A DNA stretch of 64,000 bases from CAVTBT01 sp963733065 (GTDB lineage Bacteria > Actinomycetota > Thermoleophilia > Gaiellales > Gaiellaceae): NCBI GenBank assembly GCA_963733065.1, contig CAVTBT010000001.1, positions 372,001 through 436,000 of the forward strand. The letters run 5' to 3'. The notes under the pieces were generated by a model that saw only the letters and a program-made list of their open reading frames with translations, was not told the DNA's origin and searched no databases. Every line of letters starts with the position of its first letter. Within the stretch, counting starts at the first letter, position 1. Shown here one piece after another: positions 17,114 to 23,803 of this stretch. A program made the translations under genes and the position numbers.

Positions 17114-17752
17114 ATGACCTACGGCAAACGAGCACGAACAACGACTCGTCGGATTCGGATTCGCAGGATGCGTGTCGCCGGCCTGCTGGTCGTCATCGCG
17201 GCGACCGCCGCGGCCCTCGGCTCCCAGCTGCTGGCGTCCTCGTCCTCGACGGCCGCATCACCCGTCGACGTCCTTCGCAGTGAGCACCGTGGTGCGCTTA
17301 GCGAGGCTGACGGGGCCGTCCCCGACGGCGCGACGGTCTTTGATGACGGGATTCCCGGTGTAGCCAACATTGATCCAGCTCTCCTCGGCGCCCTGCGACG
17401 AGCTGGAACGGATGCCGCGGACGACGGGCTCGAGTTCGTCGTCGATAGTGGCTGGCGTTCCCCGGAGTACCAGGAACAACTACTCCATGAGGCGGTCTCG
17501 AAGTTCGGCTCAGAAGAGGAAGCTGCCCGATGGGTGGCCGCCCCCAACACGTCCGCCCACGTGTCGGGAGATGCGGTCGACATTGGGCACTCGGATGCCA
17601 CGGGGTGGTTGTCCGAGCACGGCGCCGAGTACGGGCTGTGCCAGATCTACGGCAACGAACCTTGGCACTACGAACTGCGCCCCGAAGCCATCGATCACGG
17701 GTGCCCTCCCCTGTACGCCGACCCTACGCAGGATCCAAGGATGCAGCAGTGA
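17114..17752 (+). CDS. VanY-type D-alanyl-D-alanine carboxypeptidase (peptidase M15B)
   Basis: 212-residue exported or membrane-anchored peptidase. An Arg-rich N terminus and one hydrophobic helix (residues 21-45) precede the M15B domain. Zinc-site motifs are SAHVSGDAVD (His149, Asp156) and EPWHYE (His185), with the substrate-side SGWRSPEYQEQL before them. M15B enzymes trim the terminal D-Ala from peptidoglycan stem peptides. ATG 17114 is preceded by TGGAGG with good spacing; an upstream in-frame start would overlap the promoter region. It is divergently arranged with the regulator/kinase pair. Confidence 0.92.
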   Translation: MTYGKRARTTTRRIRIRRMRVAGLLVVIAATAAALGSQLLASSSSTAASPVDVLRSEHRGALSEADGAVPDGATVFDDGIPGVANIDPALLGALRRAGTDAADDGLEFVVDSGWRSPEYQEQLLHEAVSKFGSEEEAARWVAAPNTSAHVSGDAVDIGHSDATGWLSEHGAEYGLCQIYGNEPWHYELRPEAIDHGCPPLYADPTQDPRMQQ

Positions 17753-17980
17753 CCAGCACGCTCGGCATGAGCGCTGGTGTCAACGCAATCATGACACGCG
17801 AAGAGAACATGAGTAGACACTCCGGCCGCTGGCCGGCCCTTGCCATGGGCGCTCTGGTCACGAGAGGAAGTCGAAGCAGCCCCGCTGGAAGTCACGATCG
17901 TGATCGACCCGAAGGCGACTAGCGGCCTTGCAGGGTCGCAGGGGCTCCGCGAGCTTGGACGTCCGTGCTGACGAGCACAT

Positions 17981-18021
17981 CGACGTCCAGGGGATCACTG
18001 GTTCGAGGCCGGTACCGCCCA
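17981..18021 (+). other. Attachment site copy 3 (degraded tRNA 3' end)
   Basis: 34 of 41 bases match the tRNA-Val 3' half, including ATCACTGGTTCGAG and GTACCGCCCA. The T-stem pairing is kept with different bases (CCGGT), so it looks like the end of a related tRNA rather than a recent copy. It is followed at once by an intrinsic terminator, as expected for the original 3' side of a tRNA locus. Confidence 0.65.
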
Positions 18022-18054
18022 AAAAAAGGCCCCGGAAACGGGGCCTTTCTTTCT
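18021..18054 (+). terminator. Bidirectional intrinsic terminator
   Basis: GGCCCC-GGAAAC-GGGGCC hairpin, preceded by seven A and followed by TTTCTTTCTT. It can act for the plus strand (tRNA end/island) and for the converging collagen-like gene. Confidence 0.85.
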
Positions 18055-18073
18055 TGCCTTCGCGCGTTTGCCT

Positions 18074-18721
18074 CTAGCCGAGGTTGTGCACGCGCATGGT
18101 GATGTCGGAGACGTCGTAGCTCGTGGCACCGTTGCCCGTGCAGATGAACTCGACGGTGCCAGGTGACGCGACGCTGAAGGCACCGACGGAGGTGCCGCTG
18201 CTGATGTTGCCGGCGGTCGTCTCGACTCCGGCGGCGGGCACCATGGCGCCGTTCACCCGGAAGCCGCAGTTCAGGTACTCGTCGTTGGCGCCGGTGTTGT
18301 GCACGGTCAGCGCGGTGAAGATCACGAAGTCACCGGGCGTGGTGATGTCGTGGCTGGCGAGCGGCGTCAGATCCTGATAGTCGCTGACGTCCGGGCCGGT
18401 CTCGATTGCTGTGGTGACGCCCTTGCCGGCCGAGCCCTGCGCGCCCGTTGCACCCTGTGCGCCGGCCGGCCCGGTGTCACCCCGCGGACCATTCGCCCCC
18501 GGCAGGCCTCGGTTGCCCTTCAGCTGCGCGCGGGCGGCGGGGCTGAGCGTCTGCAGCGACAGTGATCCCCTCTTGACGTCGACACCGGTCAGTGAGTGAT
18601 TCTTGACGTTGCCACCCGTGATCAGCAGCTTCCCGCCGGCGACTGCGGTGCCGGTGAGAGCGAAGAACAACGCCAGCGTGGCAACGACATTCGAATAGCT
18701 CAGACGAGCAGACACATTCAC
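18074..18721 (-). CDS. Exported collagen-like repeat protein
   Basis: 215-residue secreted protein. The N-terminal RLSYSNVVATLALFFALTG signal segment is typical of a large Thermoleophilia family. A short linker (NVKNHSLTGVDVKRGSLSL) leads to Gly-X-Y repeats at about residues 69-96 (GNRGLPGANGPRGDTGPAG and on), followed by a beta-rich C-terminal domain of about 115 residues with two Cys. The start at 18721 has GGAGG upstream on the minus strand. Probably a surface or spore-coat-like structural protein; exact role unknown. Confidence 0.85.
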   Translation of the reverse strand: MNVSARLSYSNVVATLALFFALTGTAVAGGKLLITGGNVKNHSLTGVDVKRGSLSLQTLSPAARAQLKGNRGLPGANGPRGDTGPAGAQGATGAQGSAGKGVTTAIETGPDVSDYQDLTPLASHDITTPGDFVIFTALTVHNTGANDEYLNCGFRVNGAMVPAAGVETTAGNISSGTSVGAFSVASPGTVEFICTGNGATSYDVSDITMRVHNLG

Positions 18722-18827
18722 GAAAACCTCCGAGATCGAGTAGCTGCCCCATCAGACCCAAGGCAAGGCGGCGGGCGTCAGCAAGGAATGCCTCAAACGA
18801 GGGATCGACCTCGACTCCTGCCATGCG

Positions 18828-18845
18828 CTCCCCCGGCTGGGGGAG
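18828..18845. terminator. Hairpin between MFS and collagen-like genes
   Basis: CTCCCCC-GGCT-GGGGGAG, 7-bp stem, 43 bp past the MFS stop. No U-tract follows. Probable U-less terminator for the MFS gene. The rest of 18,722-18,887 shows nothing but the collagen-gene ribosome-binding site. Confidence 0.45.
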
Positions 18846-18887
18846 ATCGACTCGATGGGACCGCTGGAGCAGCGCGTAACGTCATCG

Positions 18888-20189
18888 CTAGTGCCCCGGC
18901 AGCGGGGTCGTCGCGGCTGCGCCGGGTTGAGTGGCGGCCTCGTGCGGGTCACCGAGCGAGACGATGCTGGGGGCGAGCATGGGGAGCGCCGAGAGCGCCA
19001 GGCCGACGGCCCCGATTGCCACACCGGTTCTGCTGCCCAGCATCTCACCGAGGAGGCCGCCGAGCGCGCTGCCGAGCGGTATCGAGCCGTACATGAGCAG
19101 GCGATAGGCGCCGGTCGCGCGCGCGAGCTGATCTCGCGGGATCACGATCTGGCGCAGGGTCGTCGAGAGGACGTTCGCACTGCCAAGGCCGACACCGGCG
19201 ACGAACTGCACTGCCGCCAATGCGAGTCCCAGCGCCGCGCCTTCCATCGGTAGGGCCGCAATGAAGAGCGGCGCTCCGGTGGACAGGCCGAGCGAAGCGA
19301 TGAAGGCGCGGCCATATCCGTGCCACTCGGCAAGCCGGAGCGCAGCCATGGTTCCGGCGAACGCTCCGACGCCGCCGGCGCTGAGGGCGAGCCCGTATGC
19401 GCCGGCACCCATGCCCCGGTCCTGCAACGCCCAGATGACCAGGTTGACCGTGAGCACCTGCGACGCTGCGTTGTAGATCGACGCGTGCGCGGTCAGGGCA
19501 CGGAGATAGACGTTGCGCATCAGGAGCCGAATCCCGTCGAGAAGGCGTGCCTCGCGCTGCTGCCGCGTCTGCATTTCAGGACGGCGCACAGCCCTCAGGC
19601 CGACGGCGCTGGCGAGATAGCTGACCGCATCAGCGGCCGCGGCGAGCGGCGGCCCGAGGAGCTGCACGAGGAGGCCGCCGAGGCCGGGCCCGCCGATCTG
19701 GGCGACCGTCGCCGACCCCTGCATCGCTCGATTCGCCCGTGGCAGGTGGTCGTCGTCGACGAGTGTCGGGAGATACGCGAACCCGGCGATGTCGAATGCC
19801 ACGCTCGCGGTGCCGACCGCGAAGGCGACGAACGCGAGAAACGCCAGCGACAGCGCATCCCCCGCGTACGCGATCGGCACCGACGCGAGCAACGCGGCGC
19901 GGCTCAGGTCGGCGACGATCATCAGCCGGCGCTTCGGGCGGCCCTCCAGCCAGTGACCGACGAGCAGCGGGAAGAGCAGGTTCGGCAGGAAGGCAGCGGT
20001 CGCCACGACACTGACGCCGCCCGCCCCCGCTCCGAGTGCCAGGGCAGCGATCAGCGGCATCGTGACCGCCGAGATCTGGCTGCCGACCAAGGACAACGTC
20101 TGGCCGCCCCAGTACCAGCGGAAGTCGCGCTCGTGCCACAGCAACCAGTCACGCTCGCTGAAGCCACCCGTGGCCATGGGTGGACGCAT
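18888..20189 (-). CDS. MFS transporter (enterobactin-exporter-like group)
   Basis: 433-residue, 12-span major facilitator of the group containing drug and siderophore exporters. The N terminus before span 1 reads RDFRWYWGGQTLSLVGSQIS, loop 2-3 has GHWLEGRPKRRLMIVADLSR, and the central loop (RRPEMQTRQQREARLLDG) separates the two halves. The frame is open back to a TTG at 20210, but that lies inside a 27-bp dyad; ATG 20189 or 20177 is more likely, so the start is uncertain. It is divergent from a CGNR regulator that may control it through the dyad. Confidence 0.85.
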   Translation of the reverse strand: MRPPMATGGFSERDWLLWHERDFRWYWGGQTLSLVGSQISAVTMPLIAALALGAGAGGVSVVATAAFLPNLLFPLLVGHWLEGRPKRRLMIVADLSRAALLASVPIAYAGDALSLAFLAFVAFAVGTASVAFDIAGFAYLPTLVDDDHLPRANRAMQGSATVAQIGGPGLGGLLVQLLGPPLAAAADAVSYLASAVGLRAVRRPEMQTRQQREARLLDGIRLLMRNVYLRALTAHASIYNAASQVLTVNLVIWALQDRGMGAGAYGLALSAGGVGAFAGTMAALRLAEWHGYGRAFIASLGLSTGAPLFIAALPMEGAALGLALAAVQFVAGVGLGSANVLSTTLRQIVIPRDQLARATGAYRLLMYGSIPLGSALGGLLGEMLGSRTGVAIGAVGLALSALPMLAPSIVSLGDPHEAATQPGAAATTPLPGH

Positions 20190-20201
20190 CTCCGATGCCG
20201 T

Positions 20202-20228
20202 AACGGTCAAACTAGGGTTTAGACCGTT
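20202..20228. promoter_or_regulatory. Operator-like dyad between MFS and CGNR genes
   Basis: AACGGTC then AAAC-TAGG-GTTT then A then GACCGTT: nested perfect inverted repeats centred between two divergent genes, one of them a predicted DNA-binding regulator. A binding site for that regulator is the simplest reading. Confidence 0.6.
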
Positions 20229-20250
20229 TCAGGAAGGGAAGTCGATACCC

Positions 20251-20889
20251 ATGTTTGACCCACGGCCTCGCGAGCTGGCTCTGGTCGGCGGGGCGCTCGG
20301 ACTGGACTTCTGCAACACGGTTGCATGGCGCACGTCGTCGCATCCAGCCGACCGGCTCGGCGGCTACGCCGGATGGTTGGAGTGGTGTGTCCACGCCGAG
20401 TGCCTCGCGCCGAAACTGGCGCGCGCGCTCGGGTCAGCGGCTCGAGCCCGACCGGACGATGCGGCCGCGGCGTACACCCGGGTCGAAGCGTTCCGTGGGC
20501 GGGTGGCCGCGGTGTTCGATGCTCTCGCGGCGCGTCGGGCGCCCAACCCCGCGGACGTCGATGCCTGCCGAACGGAGTACATCGACGCGCTCACGGCTGC
20601 CCGCCTCCGGGTAGGAGGCGACGCCGCCTCGCTGGAGTGGCCCTCGGCGGTCGATCTCGATCGCCCGGTCTGGCCGGTGTCGGATTCCGTGTGGTCGCTG
20701 CTCGTCGCTCACGACCTCCCGCCGATCCGGATCTGCGAGGGCGCGGGTTGTGGCTGGCTGTTCATCGACAGCACCCGGAATGCGAATCGCAGATGGTGCA
20801 GCTCCGACGACTGCGGCCGGCGGGATCGCGTTCGCCGCTATCGCTCGCGCCGTGCGGCCACCGCATCCGCACACGACGACAGGGAGTGA
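20251..20889 (+). CDS. CGNR zinc-finger transcriptional regulator
   Basis: 212-residue protein of the ABATE/CGNR family of putative stress regulators. The N-terminal ABATE domain begins LALVGGALGLDFCNTVAWR; the C-terminal finger is CEGAGCGWLFIDSTRN then RRWCSSDDCGRRDRVRRYRSR (split here at the gap), where CGRR replaces the canonical CGNR. ATG 20251 is preceded by AGGAAGGGA. It is divergent from an MFS transporter, with an inverted repeat between them, and followed within 3 bp by a VOC enzyme. Effector unknown. Confidence 0.88.
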   Translation: MFDPRPRELALVGGALGLDFCNTVAWRTSSHPADRLGGYAGWLEWCVHAECLAPKLARALGSAARARPDDAAAAYTRVEAFRGRVAAVFDALAARRAPNPADVDACRTEYIDALTAARLRVGGDAASLEWPSAVDLDRPVWPVSDSVWSLLVAHDLPPIRICEGAGCGWLFIDSTRNANRRWCSSDDCGRRDRVRRYRSRRAATASAHDDRE

Positions 20890-20891
20890 CC

Positions 20892-21296
20892 ATGCTGAAG
20901 CACGGACGCATCGCCACGAGGCTTCCGGCGCAGGATCTCGACCGTGCGCGGCGGTTTTATTCGGAGCGGCTCGGGCTCGACCCGAGCGAAGAGCGTCCGG
21001 GTGGCCTGCTCTACTCGGGCGCCGAAGGCAGCTTCGCGCTCTTCGAGTCGGCCGGCGCGTCATCGGGCGAGTTCACGCAGATGGGTTGGGAGGTCGACGA
21101 CCTCGACGCCACGGTCGCGGAGCTCAAGCGTCGAGGCGTGGTCTTCGAAGAGGTCGACGCCCCGCGCCTGAAGACGGTCGACGGAATCGCCGAGGTGGTG
21201 GGCAACTATCTAAGCAAGGGCGGCAAGGGTGAACGTGCCGCATGGTTCCGCGACAGCGAAGGCAACATGCTCGGGATCGGCCAGGCCATCCGGTGA
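20892..21296 (+). CDS. VOC (glyoxalase/bleomycin-resistance fold) protein
   Basis: 134-residue single-module vicinal-oxygen-chelate protein. The first half starts RIATRLPAQDLDRARRFYSE and the second has MGWEVDDLDATVAELKRRG, ending WFRDSEGNMLGIGQ. Likely metal ligands are Arg/His-poor in the first half, so metal use is uncertain. It begins 2 bp after the CGNR regulator stop and is probably co-transcribed with it and with the SnoaL-like gene. Substrate unknown. Confidence 0.88.
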   Translation: MLKHGRIATRLPAQDLDRARRFYSERLGLDPSEERPGGLLYSGAEGSFALFESAGASSGEFTQMGWEVDDLDATVAELKRRGVVFEEVDAPRLKTVDGIAEVVGNYLSKGGKGERAAWFRDSEGNMLGIGQAIR

Positions 21297-21325
21297 GCGA
21301 TCGTGTCGCCAGAAGGAGCACTGCC

Positions 21326-21664
21326 ATGTCAGACACGCACCGCATCAGGCTCGCCCGCGAGTGCTACGAGGCGTACGTCAGGGACGACCGGAGCGTCCTC
21401 GAGACGTTGCTCGACGACGACTTTGTGTTCTACAGCCCCGACGATGACGGCATCGACCGCGCAACCTACTTCGAGCGGTGCTGGCCGAACCACGAGACCG
21501 TGACCGGCGTCGACTTCAACCGGATGATCGAGGCCGAGAACGAAGTGATCGTCACCTGCGAACTGACGAGGACCGACGGGAGACGGTCGCGCAACACCGA
21601 GATCCTGACCTTTGAACACGACATGGTCGTCAAGCAGGAGGTCTACTTCGGCTGGGAGGTCTAG
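21326..21664 (+). CDS. SnoaL-like (NTF2-fold) protein
   Basis: 112-residue cone-shaped NTF2-fold protein. Motifs are HRIRLARECYEAYVRDDRSV, LLDDDFVFYSPDDDGIDRAT and ITCELTRTDGRR-like strands, ending VYFGWEV. Such proteins are small hydrolases, isomerases or binding proteins; no activity can be assigned. AAGGAG lies 9 nt before the ATG at 21326. It is last in the CGNR-VOC-SnoaL set. Confidence 0.82.
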   Translation: MSDTHRIRLARECYEAYVRDDRSVLETLLDDDFVFYSPDDDGIDRATYFERCWPNHETVTGVDFNRMIEAENEVIVTCELTRTDGRRSRNTEILTFEHDMVVKQEVYFGWEV

Positions 21665-22378
21665 CCGCCGCGCCGGTGCGCCACGACACCGCGACCGTCT
21701 GCGCCTCGGCCTGGCGGTGCCGCCGTCCTTCGTCTCGACTGTCAACGGCGTGCCGGCGGCGAACAAGTCCGCCCGTTCCCACGGCCGATCCCCTGCGAGG
21801 AACGGCAGCTCTTCTCTCATCCACTCGTCCCATCGAGCGGCCGCCGCGTCGTCGTCGCCGTCGCGCGCGAGAGCCCGACGATATGCAAGGTCGATGTCCG
21901 ACTGCACCCAGATGAGGACGTCGAAGAGCGGAGCGAGCTCGCGGCGCGCGGCGCCGACTCCTTCCACGATCACGAGCGGCGAGGTCGCTGCGACGTCGAT
22001 CGACCCGCTCCGCAACTCGCGCTCCCACGCGGGCGGGCGATAGGTCACCGAGTCGCCCCGGAGGAGCGGTGCAAGCACCCCGTCGGCCAGGAGGTGGGCC
22101 CAGTCGAACCTGGCTTCGTTCCAGGCGACGTCGTCCGTGTGGACGACCGTCGCCCCGTCGATCTCGGCGGCGATTCGCTCCGAAAGCGTGGTCTTTCCCG
22201 CACCGCTGCGTCCGTCGATCGCAACCAGCAGCGGGCGGGGCTGACTCGGCTCGATCCAGTGGAGCAGCGCGACTGCGAGGTCGTGAACCGACACCGCTTG
22301 CCAGCACGCCGCCGCCGGCTCCTCGGGCCGGAGCTGCATCGACGTCCGACCGGCGGAACGAGGAGTCGACACCGTCAC
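21329..22378 (-). CDS. P-loop nucleoside-kinase-like protein (C terminus doubtful)
   Basis: The first about 215 residues are a uridine-kinase-like P-loop NTPase. Walker A is IDGRSGAGKTTLSERIA, with VVHTDDVAW, a Walker-B-like VIVEGVGAARREL and a lid segment DLAYRRALARDGDDD following. The family normally ends soon after WERADLFAAGTPL. Here the frame stays open for about 130 more residues, antisense to the whole SnoaL-like gene, with Arg-rich low-quality sequence. The true end is probably near 21,700 with a lost stop or a frameshift. GTG 22378 is taken as start. Role: phosphorylation of a nucleoside or similar small molecule, unproven. Confidence 0.7.
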   Translation of the reverse strand: MTVSTPRSAGRTSMQLRPEEPAAACWQAVSVHDLAVALLHWIEPSQPRPLLVAIDGRSGAGKTTLSERIAAEIDGATVVHTDDVAWNEARFDWAHLLADGVLAPLLRGDSVTYRPPAWERELRSGSIDVAATSPLVIVEGVGAARRELAPLFDVLIWVQSDIDLAYRRALARDGDDDAAAARWDEWMREELPFLAGDRPWERADLFAAGTPLTVETKDGGTARPRRRRSRCRGAPARRLDLPAEVDLLLDDHVVFKGQDLGVARPSPVGPRQFAGDDHFVLGLDHPVEVDAGHGLVVRPAPLEVGCAVDAVIVGAVEHKVVVEQRLEDAPVVPDVRLVALAGEPDAVRV

Positions 22379-22423
22379 CCTGACGTTTCGCCGGCCCGCC
22401 GACCGGGGCGTCGTCCGTGTCGT

Positions 22424-22606
22424 CTACCGATCCGGGTACGGATCCTGGACGCTGTCGCCGCCCGTGACCGTGTTGTACTCGCCGTTGCCGCACGAGGGGC
22501 AGGGCGGGAGATGCTTCGTGGAGCCCACCTGAACCTCGTTGCCGCACTGGGTGCAGCTGTACGTTCCGGCCGAGACGTCGCTCCCTGCGGGAACCGGATT
22601 CGCCAT
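22424..22606 (-). CDS. Small zinc-ribbon protein
   Basis: 60-residue protein with a clear two-knuckle zinc ribbon (YSCTQCGNEV ... PPCPSCGNGEYNTV, four Cys). The short tail ends in DPYPDR. It has no other domain. Similar zinc-ribbon proteins are common and of unknown role. It lies alone between the kinase-like gene and a small membrane protein on the same strand. Confidence 0.8.
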   Translation of the reverse strand: MANPVPAGSDVSAGTYSCTQCGNEVQVGSTKHLPPCPSCGNGEYNTVTGGDSVQDPYPDR

Positions 22607-22691
22607 CGCCGTCGCCTCCTGTACTCGATCGATTTCGGCTGGTGGCGTTGCCGCTACCCGGCAGCGATCGGCGAGAAACGAAGACCGGCCG

Positions 22692-22982
22692 TCAGTACGT
22701 CGGGCGCGTCGACTGGTAGCGGCTCTGCGCGCTCCGGCTCGCATACGTCGCCAGGTCGAACGCGACGCCGATCGCGACGACGATCCACTCGGCACCGTCG
22801 ACACCGACGATCGGTGACCAGACGAGCAGGTACGCGAGCGTCGTCCACGGCAGGAAGAGCAGACCGAGCAGCGGCCAGAACCACGAGCTGAACGCCATGT
22901 CGACGCGGTCGTCGAAGATCCACCAGAGGACGAGCGCGACCCGTGGTCCGATGAACCCGGCCGTGAGCGCCAGACAGCACAT
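22692..22982 (-). CDS. Small membrane protein
   Basis: 96-residue hydrophobic protein with three likely spans (MCCLALTAGFIGPRVALVLW; FWPLLGLLFLPWTTLAYLLV; a third around WIVVAIGVAFDLATY) and a Ser/Arg tail. The WPLLGLLFLPWTTL core recurs in a family of small actinobacterial membrane proteins whose function I do not know. No obvious partner in the neighbourhood. Confidence 0.72.
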   Translation of the reverse strand: MCCLALTAGFIGPRVALVLWWIFDDRVDMAFSSWFWPLLGLLFLPWTTLAYLLVWSPIVGVDGAEWIVVAIGVAFDLATYASRSAQSRYQSTRPTY

Positions 22983-23063
22983 AGCGCGTGACTATGGCGT
23001 GCGCGCCGGACGTTGTCCAGGCGGGAACTGGCCCTCGCGTCGGTCGGCAGGCCGCCTGTCGCC

Positions 23064-23654
23064 TCAGATGTGTGCGAGGAGCCGGCCGAGCGGCCGCGGC
23101 GCCTGCGACGGGCCGAGTGCCTCGACGAGCGCCCGTGCGTACTGGCTCTTCCGGCCGCTGCGCGTGCCCATGAAGCGCCGGAGTTGTGCCTCGACGGTTC
23201 GTCCCTGCTGGGCGGGCTGCTGCTGAAATGTGCGGTACGGCGCGCTCTCACCCTGCGCGGCGATCACGCGCTCCACGGCCGCAGCGCCCAGCGAACGGAT
23301 CAGCTCGTCCTCCAGGTCCGCGTCGCAGACGAAGAAGCCGAGCGCCTCCATCTCATCCCGCGTGAGGTCGGCGCCCAGGCCGGCCCTCTCGAGACCCCGC
23401 CGGAAGTCGCGCTCCTCGCCGGCGTCACAGAGACCCGCGAGGCCGAGGTCGAGACCCCGCGGGCCGAGCCGCTCGAGGACCCGTCCGATCGCCTGCGCGC
23501 CGCCGATCGGCACGATTTCGACCCCCTCGGCCACGAGATCTCGGCCGTCGCGCGCGGCAAGTGCCTCGAGCGCCGCCTGGTCGCTGACGCCCTCCACCAG
23601 CACGACCCTCCGCGCGGACAGAATTCCGGGATGACGACGCTCCAGTAGCTCCAC
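23064..23654 (-). CDS. TOPRIM-domain protein (OLD-nuclease-like)
   Basis: 196-residue stand-alone TOPRIM protein. The fold starts with ARRVVLVEGVSDQAALEALA (the conserved Glu of TOPRIM), then the GGAQAIGRVLERL region and GLAGLCDAGEE (in place of the DxD acidic pair only D/E are seen). The C-terminal half resembles the TOPRIM tail of OLD-type ATP-dependent nucleases, but no ATPase half is present. GTG 23654 start. It may be a nuclease or nucleotidyl-transfer domain acting with a partner; none is adjacent. Confidence 0.75.
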   Translation of the reverse strand: MELLERRHPGILSARRVVLVEGVSDQAALEALAARDGRDLVAEGVEIVPIGGAQAIGRVLERLGPRGLDLGLAGLCDAGEERDFRRGLERAGLGADLTRDEMEALGFFVCDADLEDELIRSLGAAAVERVIAAQGESAPYRTFQQQPAQQGRTVEAQLRRFMGTRSGRKSQYARALVEALGPSQAPRPLGRLLAHI

Positions 23655-23803
23655 GACCGTCAGCCTACGCAGCGCGTGTGAATGGGCGGCCGGTCGCCGG
23701 TACGACGTTGACCGTCACGGGCAACGGTGGTTTCATCGGCCCGAGGGCGCGCCCGAATGCGGCGAGGGGCGCTGACCACGCCGACCCATAGGGGGAACGC
23801 CGC

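Larger units (their letters stand above)
15090..18021. mobile_element. tRNA-bounded island 2 with regulator pair and D,D-peptidase
   Basis: About 2.9 kb between the exact repeat at 15,048 and a degraded tRNA 3' end at 17,981-18,021 (34 of 41 bases match). It carries a histidine kinase, its response regulator and a divergent VanY-type carboxypeptidase, all intact and visibly richer in A/T than the flanking chromosome. No integrase lies inside. The part from 17,753 to 17,980 shows no gene, only a possible short fragment (MSRHSGRWPALAMGALV). Confidence 0.65.
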
